Assembly: GCA_045643465.1 (NCBI GenBank)
Contig: JAZUKV010000026.1
Location: 1 to 17,300 of the forward strand
Direction: 5' to 3'
Length of the DNA stretch: 17,300 nucleotides
Origin: CAG-492 sp045643465
Lineage (GTDB): Bacteria > Bacillota > Clostridia > TANB77 > CAG-508
This document shows positions 1-7,122 of this stretch, piece after piece. The notes beneath the pieces were generated by a model. It was not told where the DNA came from. It saw only the letters and a program-made list of their open reading frames with translations, and searched no databases. The position numbers and the translations under genes were made by a program. Positions within the stretch are counted from its first letter, which is position 1. Each line of letters begins with the position of its first letter.

Positions 1-154
1 TAATAATTATATAATTAATATTTGAATTAATTTCTAAAAATTCAAATATTCCATCTAAATAAATAATATCATTTTCTAATACATCAAACTCATTATATTT
101 TTTTAATTCATTATTTAAATATGGCTTTCCAAGTGCAGTTAATATTTTAATCAA
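1..154 (-). CDS. Start of an unidentified protein (possible CpaE/MinD-like), cut by the window edge
   Basis: About 51 codons are visible and the frame stays open to the window edge. The start is a TTG at 154-152 that overlaps the TGA stop of the upstream ATPase gene. A GGAGG sits 7 nt before it, inside the last codons of that gene, so the two are translationally coupled. The visible protein begins MIKILTALGKPYLNNELKKY and continues with alternating beta-like hydrophobic stretches and acidic segments. I recall N-terminal receiver-like domains of CpaE/MinD-type pilus or secretion ATPases looking like this, but no catalytic motif is in view, so the family is only a guess. Its place behind a VirB4-type ATPase suggests a role in the same secretion-like apparatus. 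Confidence 0.6.
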   Translation of the reverse strand, partial: MIKILTALGKPYLNNELKKYNEFDVLENDIIYLDGIFEFLEINSNINYIII

Positions 155-1911
155 ATTATTTCCTCCATTAATATTTTATTTTCGAAATCAGAAGATTCTA
201 TTTTTGCTACAATATGATCTTCTCCAACTATCATTAAAGCTTCTCCTCTTTTAAGTGATTTAATTTCAATTTTTTCTCTTTCAGATAAATTTTCATATTT
301 TTGAAGTATATTAATATTTTCTTCTTCAAGAGAAAAATAATTTTTTACACTTGAATTATTTAAAATACTTTTGCCATATATTCCATTTTCTAAACTAAAT
401 AAATCAGACACATCTTGTGTTATAGCTACAGCACTTCCTCCATATTTCCTTATTGTCTTAAATATTTTATAAATAAAACTCGCTACTTCTTTATTAGAAG
501 TTATACCTATTAATCTCCATATTTCATCTAAATAAATTGATTTTTTTATATTTCTATTTTTTTTAATTTTATCCCAAAATAAATCTGTAAATATGTACAT
601 GCCATATTTTAAATTTTCTTCTCCTAATTCATATATATCTGCTATTATTAATTTATTATTTATTTCAATATTTGTATAATTATTAAAATAATTTAAAGAT
701 CCTTTTACAAATGGTATCAATTTAATTCTAAATTTATCTGTTTTTTTATCTTTTTCTAATATATTATATAAATCCTCTAATATTGGCATATCTCCTGAAT
801 CTTTAAATTCTTTTTTATTTGTTAATTTATTTTTTTCACTATTTTTATACAAACTATCATCATCAAAAGTAATTCCTTTTTCTTTATATGTTTCTATTAT
901 TTTTTCTTCTAAAATTGACTTTTCTTCTTCATTTAATATCCCAAATATTAAATTAAAAAATCCTATTAATTTTGATATTTTGCATACCAAATATCCTTTT
1001 TGTGTATCTTCTAATGATTCTTCTCTAATATCAAATATATTGATATATGTATTAGAATTTGGACCTATTTTTAACATGGTTCCATCCAAATTATTACATA
1101 AATTAGTATATTCTCTTTCCGGATCAATTACATATTGCTCTATTCCCAAAATTCTATATCTCAAGATTAATAATTTAGTAAAATATGATTTTCCAGCACC
1201 ACTAGTTCCAAAAATACACATATTAGAATTTTTATATTTTTCACTATTATATTTATCTATAAATATTAATGAATTATTATTTATATTTGTTCCTATAAAA
1301 ATTCCATTTTCATCAAAAATTGATGATGTTATAAAAGGATATGTTGCTAGTAAACCATTAGTTAATACATTTCTTCTTGTTACATCTTTTACTTCTTTAA
1401 AATTTTCAAATAGTGGCAAACATGTTTTGAATGCCTGTTCTTGCCTAAAATATGCTCTTCTAGTCTGCATTCCTTTACTTTGTAATATTCCTTCAATTTT
1501 ATTTAATAAATAATCTAAATCTTTTTTATCTTGTGAAAAGACATTTACAAAAATATATAAATAATATAAATCTTCATTATTAATTTGAATTTCTTTTCTT
1601 ATATATTTTGCGTCATTATATGTAAAAGCAGCTATGTCAATATCTTGTCTTGATTCACTATAATTTTCTAAATCAGTTCTAACATTACCTATATGATATG
1701 TTAAATCTTTAATTATTTTATATATATTTTGTTTTTCATAATACATAGATATATTTGTATTAATATTTGAATCAATTATACTTTTTAAAATTAAATCATT
1801 TTCCACTCTATTATAATTAATTATTAATAATGTAGAATAATAAATATTATCTATTTCTATATATTTTGGATTTGTAACATCTATATAAGATGGTGCAATA
1901 TAATCTTTCAT
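151..1911 (-). CDS. VirB4/TraE-family conjugation or type IV secretion ATPase
   Basis: Cytoplasmic P-loop ATPase of the VirB4/TraC family, which powers assembly and substrate transfer in type IV secretion systems. In the 586-residue form the Walker A motif GTSGAGKS is at residues 235-242, the family signature VIDPEREY is at 261-268, Walker B IYLDEIW is at 459-465 and the TQD motif is at 498-500. The C-terminal FSLEEE segment is also typical. The ~200 residues before the ATPase core match the middle of the VirB4 N-terminal domain; the first part of that domain is supplied by the upstream gene. The start is uncertain. ATG 1911 has only an AAAGG 10 nt upstream, whereas a much stronger AAGGAGG (1977-1971) points to an in-frame ATA at 1965, which would add 18 residues. 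The frame is open back to the TAG of the upstream gene. No relaxase, coupling protein or membrane channel gene is visible here. Confidence 0.85.
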   Translation of the reverse strand: MKDYIAPSYIDVTNPKYIEIDNIYYSTLLIINYNRVENDLILKSIIDSNINTNISMYYEKQNIYKIIKDLTYHIGNVRTDLENYSESRQDIDIAAFTYNDAKYIRKEIQINNEDLYYLYIFVNVFSQDKKDLDYLLNKIEGILQSKGMQTRRAYFRQEQAFKTCLPLFENFKEVKDVTRRNVLTNGLLATYPFITSSIFDENGIFIGTNINNNSLIFIDKYNSEKYKNSNMCIFGTSGAGKSYFTKLLILRYRILGIEQYVIDPEREYTNLCNNLDGTMLKIGPNSNTYINIFDIREESLEDTQKGYLVCKISKLIGFFNLIFGILNEEEKSILEEKIIETYKEKGITFDDDSLYKNSEKNKLTNKKEFKDSGDMPILEDLYNILEKDKKTDKFRIKLIPFVKGSLNYFNNYTNIEINNKLIIADIYELGEENLKYGMYIFTDLFWDKIKKNRNIKKSIYLDEIWRLIGITSNKEVASFIYKIFKTIRKYGGSAVAITQDVSDLFSLENGIYGKSILNNSSVKNYFSLEEENINILQKYENLSEREKIEIKSLKRGEALMIVGEDHIVAKIESSDFENKILMEEII

Positions 1912-1977
1912 TGAAAAAAAACCTTTATCTAAAATAAAATCTTTAATATTTTTATTTTTTAATATTTTTTCCTCCTT

Positions 1978-2547
1978 CTATTCAAAAATAAATTTTTGAC
2001 TATTTAAAAATGAAAATAATATCTTTTTTATTTTTTCTTTTTCATTTATATCTTCAACAATATTTCCACATCTTGATAAACATTCTTTAATTTTTAAATA
2101 TTTTTCATATAGATCTTCGTTTACTAAAGATTCATAATCTTCTAAATCAGTAGTAATATTATTATTTTTAATTATTATAAAAAAATTTTTAGTTGAAGAT
2201 TTTTTATTTTTATTTAAATTAATAATATAGTCAATATAATTTTGCGATATTTTTTGAATTTTTTTATTTTCTTTATTTTTTTGAAATTCTACACAAGAAA
2301 TGTGTTTAGACAAATCTTCTTTTTTACTTTGAATTAAAATTTGAATATCTGAATTAAATGTTTTTAAAAAAATTTTATAAGAATTTAAAATTGCTTCTTT
2401 TTCCATTTGTGATTTTAAATTAAAATTAATTGGAATAACTTTTATAATTTTAATATATTTTTCATTTGTTTTTATAACACCGTTTGGTAATATTTTATCT
2501 ATTTGAAGCCAAGACTGTGTTGAATTAATATTATTTTTTTTATTTAT
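1978..2547 (-). CDS. TraC-like (VirB4 N-terminal domain) protein, apparent ATA start
   Basis: Predicted 189-residue protein, first gene of the accessory operon. After about eight residues it reads STQSWLQIDKILPNGVIKT and then KYIKIIKVIPINFNLKSQ and LNSYKIFLKTFNSDIQILIQ. I recognise this as the N-terminal domain found in TraC/VirB4-like proteins, here encoded as a free-standing polypeptide before the ATPase. It likely works together with the ATPase at the membrane. It lacks a signal peptide and a P-loop. The first ATG is at 2406, but the conserved segment lies upstream of it in an open frame that runs from a TAA at 2586-2584. That stretch contains no ATG, GTG, TTG or CTG. An ATA at 2547 sits 7 nt after an AAAAGGAGG (2563-2555), just downstream of a strong promoter, so I place the start there. 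The fallback model is 1978-2406 (142 residues). The stop TAG (1980-1978) is in frame with the ATPase gene. Confidence 0.7.
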   Translation of the reverse strand: MNKKNNINSTQSWLQIDKILPNGVIKTNEKYIKIIKVIPINFNLKSQMEKEAILNSYKIFLKTFNSDIQILIQSKKEDLSKHISCVEFQKNKENKKIQKISQNYIDYIINLNKNKKSSTKNFFIIIKNNNITTDLEDYESLVNEDLYEKYLKIKECLSRCGNIVEDINEKEKIKKILFSFLNSQKFIFE

Positions 2548-2568
2548 TTTTCTACCTCCTTTTCCCGA

Positions 2569-2597
2569 ATTATATGATTTTTTTTATAATACGTCAA
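2569..2597 (-). promoter_or_regulatory. Sigma-A promoter of the TraC-like/VirB4 operon
   Basis: Minus-strand TTGACG (2597-2592), a 17-bp spacer and a perfect TATAAT (2574-2569). The predicted transcription start is near 2562, giving a leader of only about 15 nt that consists mainly of the ribosome binding site (2563-2555). The short leader supports translation starting at the ATA at 2547. The promoter lies downstream of the gyrB terminator, so this operon is transcribed independently of the dnaA-gyrB genes. Confidence 0.85.
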
Positions 2598-2632
2598 TTA
2601 AAATCGTATACAAAATTTCGACCTTTTTTTAC

Positions 2633-2667
2633 ATAAAAAATAAATGCAAACATTTTTGTTTGCATTT
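2633..2667 (-). terminator. Intrinsic terminator of gyrB
   Basis: A perfect inverted repeat, AAATGCAAAC (2642-2651) against GTTTGCATTT (2658-2667), with a 6-nt loop and a T-rich tract following on the minus strand (2640-2635). It starts 10 nt after the gyrB stop. Confidence 0.9.
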
Positions 2668-2676
2668 ACTTATAAT

Positions 2677-4611
2677 TTATACATCTAAATTAGATACATA
2701 TTTAGCATTCTCTTCTATAAATTTTCTTCTTGGCTCTACTTCATCTCCCATTAACATAGAGAAAGTTGAATCAGCTTGAATTGCATCTTCCAAAGTTACT
2801 CTTACTAGAACTCTTCTTTCTGGATCCATTGTTGTTTCCCATAATTGTTCAGGATTCATTTCACCAAGACCTTTATATCTTTGTATTGATAATTGATCAA
2901 TTGAAATTCCTTTTTTCTCTAAATCAGCATAAGCTTTATTTAGCTCTTCATCTGTATAACAATAGATATCTTCAATTCCCTTTTTTGATAATTTATAAAG
3001 TGGTGGTTGTGCTAAATAAACATTTCCGTTTTCAATTAACGGCCTCATATATCTAAAGAAAAATGTTAATAGTAATGTTCTTATATGTGCACCATCAACA
3101 TCGGCATCAGCCATTATTATAACTTTTCCATATCTTATTTTTGATATATCAAAATCAGCACCTATTCCAGCACCTACAGCTACAATAACTGGATTTAATT
3201 TGTCGTTTCCATATATCTTATCTGCTCTTGCTTTTTCAACATTAAGCATCTTTCCCCATAATGGTAAAATAGCTTGATATCTTCTATCTCTTCCCTGCTT
3301 AGCACTTCCTCCAGCAGAATCTCCTTCGACTATATACACTTCGCATTCTGCTGCATTTTTGCTACTACAATCTGCAAGTTTTCCTGGCAATGTTGTTGTC
3401 TCTAATGCTGATTTTCTTCTAACTAATTCTCTTGCTTTTCTTGCTGCTTCCCTAGCTCTTGAAGCACTTATACATTTTTCTAATATAGCCTTTGCAACAT
3501 TTGGATTTTCTTCTAAGAATGCTGATAATGCATCATTTACTAATCCTTGAACTATTCCTGTTACATTACTATTTCCTAATTTAGTTTTTGTTTGACCTTC
3601 AAATTGAGGCTCTTTTACTTTAACTGATACAACTGCTGTTATACCTTCTCTTATATCTTCACCAACTAGATTTCCATCTTTTTCTTTTAGTATATTATGA
3701 GATCTTGCATAATCATTGAATGTTTTTGTTAAAGCTCTTTTAAATCCTTCTAGATGTGTTCCACCTTCGATAGTATTTATATTATTGACAAATGTATATA
3801 TATTTTCTGAATATGCTGTTGTATATTGAAAAGCTATTTCAACAGGTACATCATTATCGTTTTTATCAATATAAATTGGTTGTGGGTGTAATTTTTCTTT
3901 GCTTGTATTTAAATATTCAACAAAAGAAACTAGTCCACCTTCATAACAAAATTCTGATTTTTTAATATCTTCTGAATTTCTTCTGTCTTCAATAGATATG
4001 TATAAACCTTTAGTTAAAAAAGCCATCTCCCTAAATCTATTTTCTAATATTGAAAAATCATATTCCAATGTCTCAAAAATCGTATCATCTGCTAAGAATC
4101 TAACCTTTGTTCCTGTATTTTTTGATTCACCAATTTTATCAAGTTTATTTACAGTTTTGCCTCTTTCAAATTTCATTTGATATAGTCCACCATCTCTTTG
4201 GATAGTAACTTCTGTCCATTCAGATAATGCATTAACTACGGAAGCACCAACTCCATGAAGTCCTCCTGAAACTTTATAACCACTATCACCACCAAATTTT
4301 CCACCAGCATGTAATACTGTATAAACTGTTTCTGCTGCTGAAATTTTAGTTTTTGGATGTATATCTACTGGAATTCCTCTTCCATTATCTTGAACTGAAA
4401 TTACATTTCCTGGCTCTATTACAACTTCAATATGATTACAATATCCTGCTAATGCTTCATCAACACAGTTATCAACTATTTCATATACTAGATGGTGTAA
4501 ACCTCTTGCTGAAACACTACCTATATACATACCAGGTCTTTTTCTTACTGCTTCTAAGCCTTCCAATACTTGTATTTGATCGGCTCCATATTCATGTTCG
4601 TATTTTTCCAT
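2677..4611 (-). CDS. gyrB: DNA gyrase subunit B
   Basis: ATPase subunit of DNA gyrase. With GyrA it introduces negative supercoils ahead of replication forks. The 644-residue length is normal. The GHKL ATP-binding site shows EIVDN (44-48), DNGRGI (75-80) and GGLHGVGAS (117-125). The transducer carries the GQTKTK loop (339-344). The TOPRIM domain has EGDSAGGSA (429-437) and DADVDGAH (502-509), and RYKGLGEMN (578-586) follows. The start is ATG 4611 with AAAGGA (4627-4622) 10 nt upstream. A TTG at 4620 is also in frame, but it lies only 1 nt from that site and is unlikely. The gene follows recF after about 60 bp with no obvious promoter, so it is probably co-transcribed from the dnaA side. gyrA, which often follows gyrB in Firmicutes, is absent; a terminator and an unrelated operon come next. 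Confidence 0.98.
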   Translation of the reverse strand: MEKYEHEYGADQIQVLEGLEAVRKRPGMYIGSVSARGLHHLVYEIVDNCVDEALAGYCNHIEVVIEPGNVISVQDNGRGIPVDIHPKTKISAAETVYTVLHAGGKFGGDSGYKVSGGLHGVGASVVNALSEWTEVTIQRDGGLYQMKFERGKTVNKLDKIGESKNTGTKVRFLADDTIFETLEYDFSILENRFREMAFLTKGLYISIEDRRNSEDIKKSEFCYEGGLVSFVEYLNTSKEKLHPQPIYIDKNDNDVPVEIAFQYTTAYSENIYTFVNNINTIEGGTHLEGFKRALTKTFNDYARSHNILKEKDGNLVGEDIREGITAVVSVKVKEPQFEGQTKTKLGNSNVTGIVQGLVNDALSAFLEENPNVAKAILEKCISASRAREAARKARELVRRKSALETTTLPGKLADCSSKNAAECEVYIVEGDSAGGSAKQGRDRRYQAILPLWGKMLNVEKARADKIYGNDKLNPVIVAVGAGIGADFDISKIRYGKVIIMADADVDGAHIRTLLLTFFFRYMRPLIENGNVYLAQPPLYKLSKKGIEDIYCYTDEELNKAYADLEKKGISIDQLSIQRYKGLGEMNPEQLWETTMDPERRVLVRVTLEDAIQADSTFSMLMGDEVEPRRKFIEENAKYVSNLDV

Positions 4612-4675
4612 TGTTTTCAAATCCTTTCTTTGTTATAAATGCTTTTATTTACTATTTTTTAATAAATAATTTTAT

Positions 4676-5752
4676 TTATTTATTTATAATTGATAATTTT
4701 CCGTCCACGACATTATACATATAATAATTTAAATTTTCAATATCTAATTTATCTGTACATGTCACAATAACCTGTGTATCCCCTATATTTTGTAAAAAAT
4801 TATTTCTTCTATTTTTATCTAATTCTGACATAAAATCATCTAACAATAAAATAGGATTTTCCCCTATTTCATCTTTTATTACTTGAAGCTCTGACATTTT
4901 TAAAGATAACACTGCTGTTCTATTTTGTCCTTGTGAACCATATATACTAACATCTTTTTTATTTAAAAATATTTTAAAATCATCTTTATGAATCCCTTTA
5001 GTTGTAGCTCCCCTAGCAATATCATAATTTCTATTATTTTTTAATTCATTATAAAATTCTTCTTTATTAGAAAAATCTGAAATGTATTCTAAATTAATTT
5101 CCTCTATATCATTGGTTATATTTTTATGAATTTTTTGTATTTTATTTTTAATTTTTTCTATAAATTCTTTTCTATATAAATAGATTTTTTCACCATATTC
5201 AGCTAATTTTAAATCCCATAAATCAAGTAAATCTGGATTTTTTCTTTCAATTCTTACTTGTTTTAAATATGCATTTCTTTCTTCTAAATTTTTTGAATAC
5301 ATATTTAAACAATATATATAATTAGGTCTCAACTGACTTATCATTATATCTAAAAAACGTCTTCTCATTTTAGGTCCATTTTTTAAAATATTAATATCAT
5401 CAGGATTAAATAAGACTATATTTATTTTTCCTAATAATTCACTTAATTTTTTTGTTTTTATTCCATTAATATAAACATTTTTTTTATCAGAAATTTCTAT
5501 TTTTATTTTTCCACATCTATCGCTCTTCTTATAGTCAATCTCTACTATTGTATAATCTTTATTAAATTGTATCAGCTCTTTATCTTTACTTGTTCGAAAA
5601 GATTTTCCTATTGCACTTAAAAATATGGATTCAATAATATTAGTTTTTCCTTGAGCATTATTTCCATAAAAAATATTAATATTATTATTGAACTCTAAAT
5701 TTAATTTTTCATAATTCCTAAAATTTTCAATTTTCAAATTAGTTATCAACAT
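4676..5752 (-). CDS. recF: DNA replication and repair protein RecF
   Basis: SMC-like ABC ATPase that loads RecA with RecO and RecR at single-strand gaps and stalled forks. The length of 358 residues is typical. The N-terminus ITNLKIENFRNYEKLNLEF is the family hallmark. Walker A GNNAQGKT is at 30-37, the ABC signature region SQGQNR at 273-278, and Walker B ILLLDDFMSELD at 301-312. AGAGG precedes ATG 5752 by 6 nt. That ribosome binding site directly abuts a perfect DnaA box (5766-5774) in the 24-bp gap after dnaN. The short S4-type RNA-binding gene yaaA, which commonly sits between dnaN and recF in Firmicutes, is missing. The stop codon lies within an A/T-only palindrome (4661-4680). Confidence 0.97.
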   Translation of the reverse strand: MLITNLKIENFRNYEKLNLEFNNNINIFYGNNAQGKTNIIESIFLSAIGKSFRTSKDKELIQFNKDYTIVEIDYKKSDRCGKIKIEISDKKNVYINGIKTKKLSELLGKINIVLFNPDDINILKNGPKMRRRFLDIMISQLRPNYIYCLNMYSKNLEERNAYLKQVRIERKNPDLLDLWDLKLAEYGEKIYLYRKEFIEKIKNKIQKIHKNITNDIEEINLEYISDFSNKEEFYNELKNNRNYDIARGATTKGIHKDDFKIFLNKKDVSIYGSQGQNRTAVLSLKMSELQVIKDEIGENPILLLDDFMSELDKNRRNNFLQNIGDTQVIVTCTDKLDIENLNYYMYNVVDGKLSIINK

Positions 5753-5765
5753 ATTGTGCCTCTTT

Positions 5766-5774
5766 TGTGGATAA
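5766..5774. promoter_or_regulatory. Isolated consensus DnaA box in the dnaN-recF gap
   Basis: TGTGGATAA on the plus strand, i.e. the consensus TTATCCACA on the minus strand. It fills most of the 24-bp gap between the dnaN stop and the recF start and lies more than 1 kb from the main cluster. I infer a possible DnaA contact that affects recF-gyrB expression or origin organisation, but a chance match cannot be excluded. Confidence 0.55.
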
Positions 5775-5776
5775 GT

Positions 5777-6895
5777 CTACTCTTCTTTTAGTCTTATCGG
5801 TAAAATCATATAAACATAATCGCCATCATTTACAGGTCTTATTATACATGGAGAAATACTAGTTCCAAAATCTACAAATATTTCTTCATCATCAATAGAT
5901 CTACATGCATCCAAGAAATATTTTGGATTAAATCCTACTTCTAAATTTTTTCCTTCTGTAGAAACCATCATTTCTTCTTTTGCATCACCTGTCTGATTAG
6001 TACATGAAATAATTATTTTTCCTATGTCTATTGAAACTTTTACCGGATACTTTTTCTCTTTTTCCATACTAGATGAAGAAATTAATGATATTCTTTCAAA
6101 ACAATTTAATAGATTAATTCTATTAACTCTAACTCTTGTTTCCCAACTTTCTGGAATAACACTTGCATAATTTAAAAATTCACCATCCAATAATCTTGTT
6201 ACAATTTTACAATTTTCTAATTCAAATAGAGCTTGATTTTTTGCTACACCTATTTTAATTAGTTCAAATGAATCTACTAATATTTTATTTATTTCGTTTA
6301 ATGTTCGTCCTGGTATTACTGCGCTAAAATTATTTACTTTATTTTGTAAAAATTTACTTTTCCATGCTAGTCTAAATCCATCAATTGCAACTACATTTAG
6401 TTTATTATTTATAATTTCAAATAAACATCCTGTAAATATAGGTCTATTTTCTTCAGTACTTACTGCAAATATTGTTCTTCTAATCATTTCTTTTAAAGTA
6501 TTTTGCTCTATTTGTATTGAATTTTCTATATTTATTTGAGGTAATTCTGGAAAATCACTAGGATTCATTGTTGCTAATTTATATAACGAACCTTCACATT
6601 CTATTACTAATAAATTACTTTCATTAACATATATTGTAATATCTGTATTAGGAAGTTTTCTTATTATTTCACTAAACATTGTAGCATTAACAACTATTGC
6701 TCCTTCTTCTTGTACTTCACAATTTATAACATATTCAATTCCTATTTCTAAATCATATGTTGTTAATTTTATTTCTTTATTATTTGTTTGAATAAGAATA
6801 CCTTCTAATATAGGCATTGTTGTTTTAGATGCAACTGCTTTAGTTACGGAATTAAGTGCTTTAATAATATTTTCTTTTTCACAAATGATTTTCAT
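5777..6895 (-). CDS. dnaN: DNA polymerase III sliding clamp (beta subunit)
   Basis: Ring-shaped clamp that tethers the replicative polymerase to DNA and binds many replication and repair partners. The 372-residue length suits three repeated clamp domains. The start MKIICEKENIIKALNSVTKA and the C-terminal MILPIRLKEE are characteristic, including the MxLPxR element that forms part of the partner-binding pocket. AAGGAGA lies 8 nt before ATG 6895. The gene follows dnaA across the oriC gap, in the usual order. The stop is TAG at 5779-5777, and recF begins 24 bp later. No separate promoter is evident, although the oriC gap immediately upstream could hide one. Confidence 0.98.
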   Translation of the reverse strand: MKIICEKENIIKALNSVTKAVASKTTMPILEGILIQTNNKEIKLTTYDLEIGIEYVINCEVQEEGAIVVNATMFSEIIRKLPNTDITIYVNESNLLVIECEGSLYKLATMNPSDFPELPQINIENSIQIEQNTLKEMIRRTIFAVSTEENRPIFTGCLFEIINNKLNVVAIDGFRLAWKSKFLQNKVNNFSAVIPGRTLNEINKILVDSFELIKIGVAKNQALFELENCKIVTRLLDGEFLNYASVIPESWETRVRVNRINLLNCFERISLISSSSMEKEKKYPVKVSIDIGKIIISCTNQTGDAKEEMMVSTEGKNLEVGFNPKYFLDACRSIDDEEIFVDFGTSISPCIIRPVNDGDYVYMILPIRLKEE

Positions 6896-6910
6896 AATTG
6901 ATGTCTCCTT

Positions 6911-6933
6911 TTTTTATAAAATAGTAATATATT
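6911..6933. other. Putative DNA unwinding element
   Basis: A stretch with a single G and otherwise only A and T, directly beyond the TAG trinucleotides and next to the dnaN ribosome binding site. It includes degenerate trinucleotides (TAG, TAA, TAT from 6922). Its position relative to the DnaA boxes is where duplex opening occurs in B. subtilis. The boundaries are inferred. Confidence 0.65.
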
Positions 6934-6951
6934 TAGTAGTAGTAGTAGTAG
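6934..6951 (+). other. DnaA-trio element, six perfect TAG repeats
   Basis: Six uninterrupted TAG triplets, then GTAC, then two abutting DnaA boxes at 6956-6964 and 6965-6973. DnaA-trios (3'-GAT-5' on the strand bound by the filament) are the elements along which DnaA extends from the boxes to open the origin in B. subtilis. Here the run is unusually regular. Confidence 0.75.
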
Positions 6952-7096
6952 GTACTGTGGATTATGTGGATAACTATGTGTATAACTATATTCCCTAAGT
7001 GTTTGAATGTTGATATCTTTGTGGAAAACTTATAAAGTTATCCACAGGTAAAAATCAGAATTGTGGATAGTTGAATTATCCACAGGTTATCCACAC

Positions 7097-7122
7097 GATA
7101 TCCACACCCCCCTGTGGATATC
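7097..7122. repeat. Perfect 10-bp inverted repeat around six C residues in oriC
   Basis: GATATCCACA (7097-7106), CCCCCC (7107-7112), TGTGGATATC (7113-7122). The arms are two convergent one-mismatch DnaA boxes. No T-tract follows on either strand, so it is not a classical terminator. The C6 run is conspicuous in such AT-rich DNA. Confidence 0.8.

Larger units (their letters stand above)
6911..7122. other. oriC: Main replication origin (oriC) between dnaA and dnaN
   Basis: The 316-bp gap between dnaN and dnaA is packed with 9-mers matching the DnaA box TTATNCACA. On the plus strand, consensus boxes read TGTGGATAA at 6965-6973, TGTGTATAA at 6977-6985, and TTATCCACA at 7038-7046, 7076-7084 and 7087-7095. 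One-mismatch boxes lie at 6956-6964, 7020-7028, 7062-7070, 7098-7106 and 7113-7121. Going toward dnaN, the boxes are followed by TAG trinucleotides and an AT-rich stretch. In the dnaA-to-dnaN direction the order is box, CTA repeats, AT-rich DNA, the same as the basal unwinding system of Bacillus subtilis. The remaining dnaA-proximal part (7123-7211) contains no box and only weak hairpins. Confidence 0.95.

Noticed and set aside
980..1513. Open frame on the plus strand inside the VirB4 gene, and similar antisense frames in gyrB, mnmE, parB and other genes
   Set aside because: These are shadows of AT-rich coding sequences: no ribosome binding sites, no recognisable domains, and runs of L/F/S/I typical of antisense translation.
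1978..1980. TAG as a recoded (for example pyrrolysine) codon
   Set aside because: TAG ends dnaA and dnaN in this same window, and a ribosome binding site directly follows this TAG, so an ordinary stop is the simpler reading.
4612..4620. TTG start of gyrB at 4620
   Set aside because: It lies 1 nt from the ribosome binding site, whereas ATG 4611 is properly spaced and gives the standard GyrB N-terminus.
4661..4680. Palindrome of A and T over the recF stop as a terminator
   Set aside because: It has only A:T pairs and a 2-nt loop with no T-run after it on the minus strand; gyrB follows within 60 bp without a clear promoter, so read-through is needed.
6934..6951. TAG run as a simple microsatellite only
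   Set aside because: Its exact placement between DnaA boxes and the AT-rich region matches the DnaA-trio architecture, so a functional reading is preferred.
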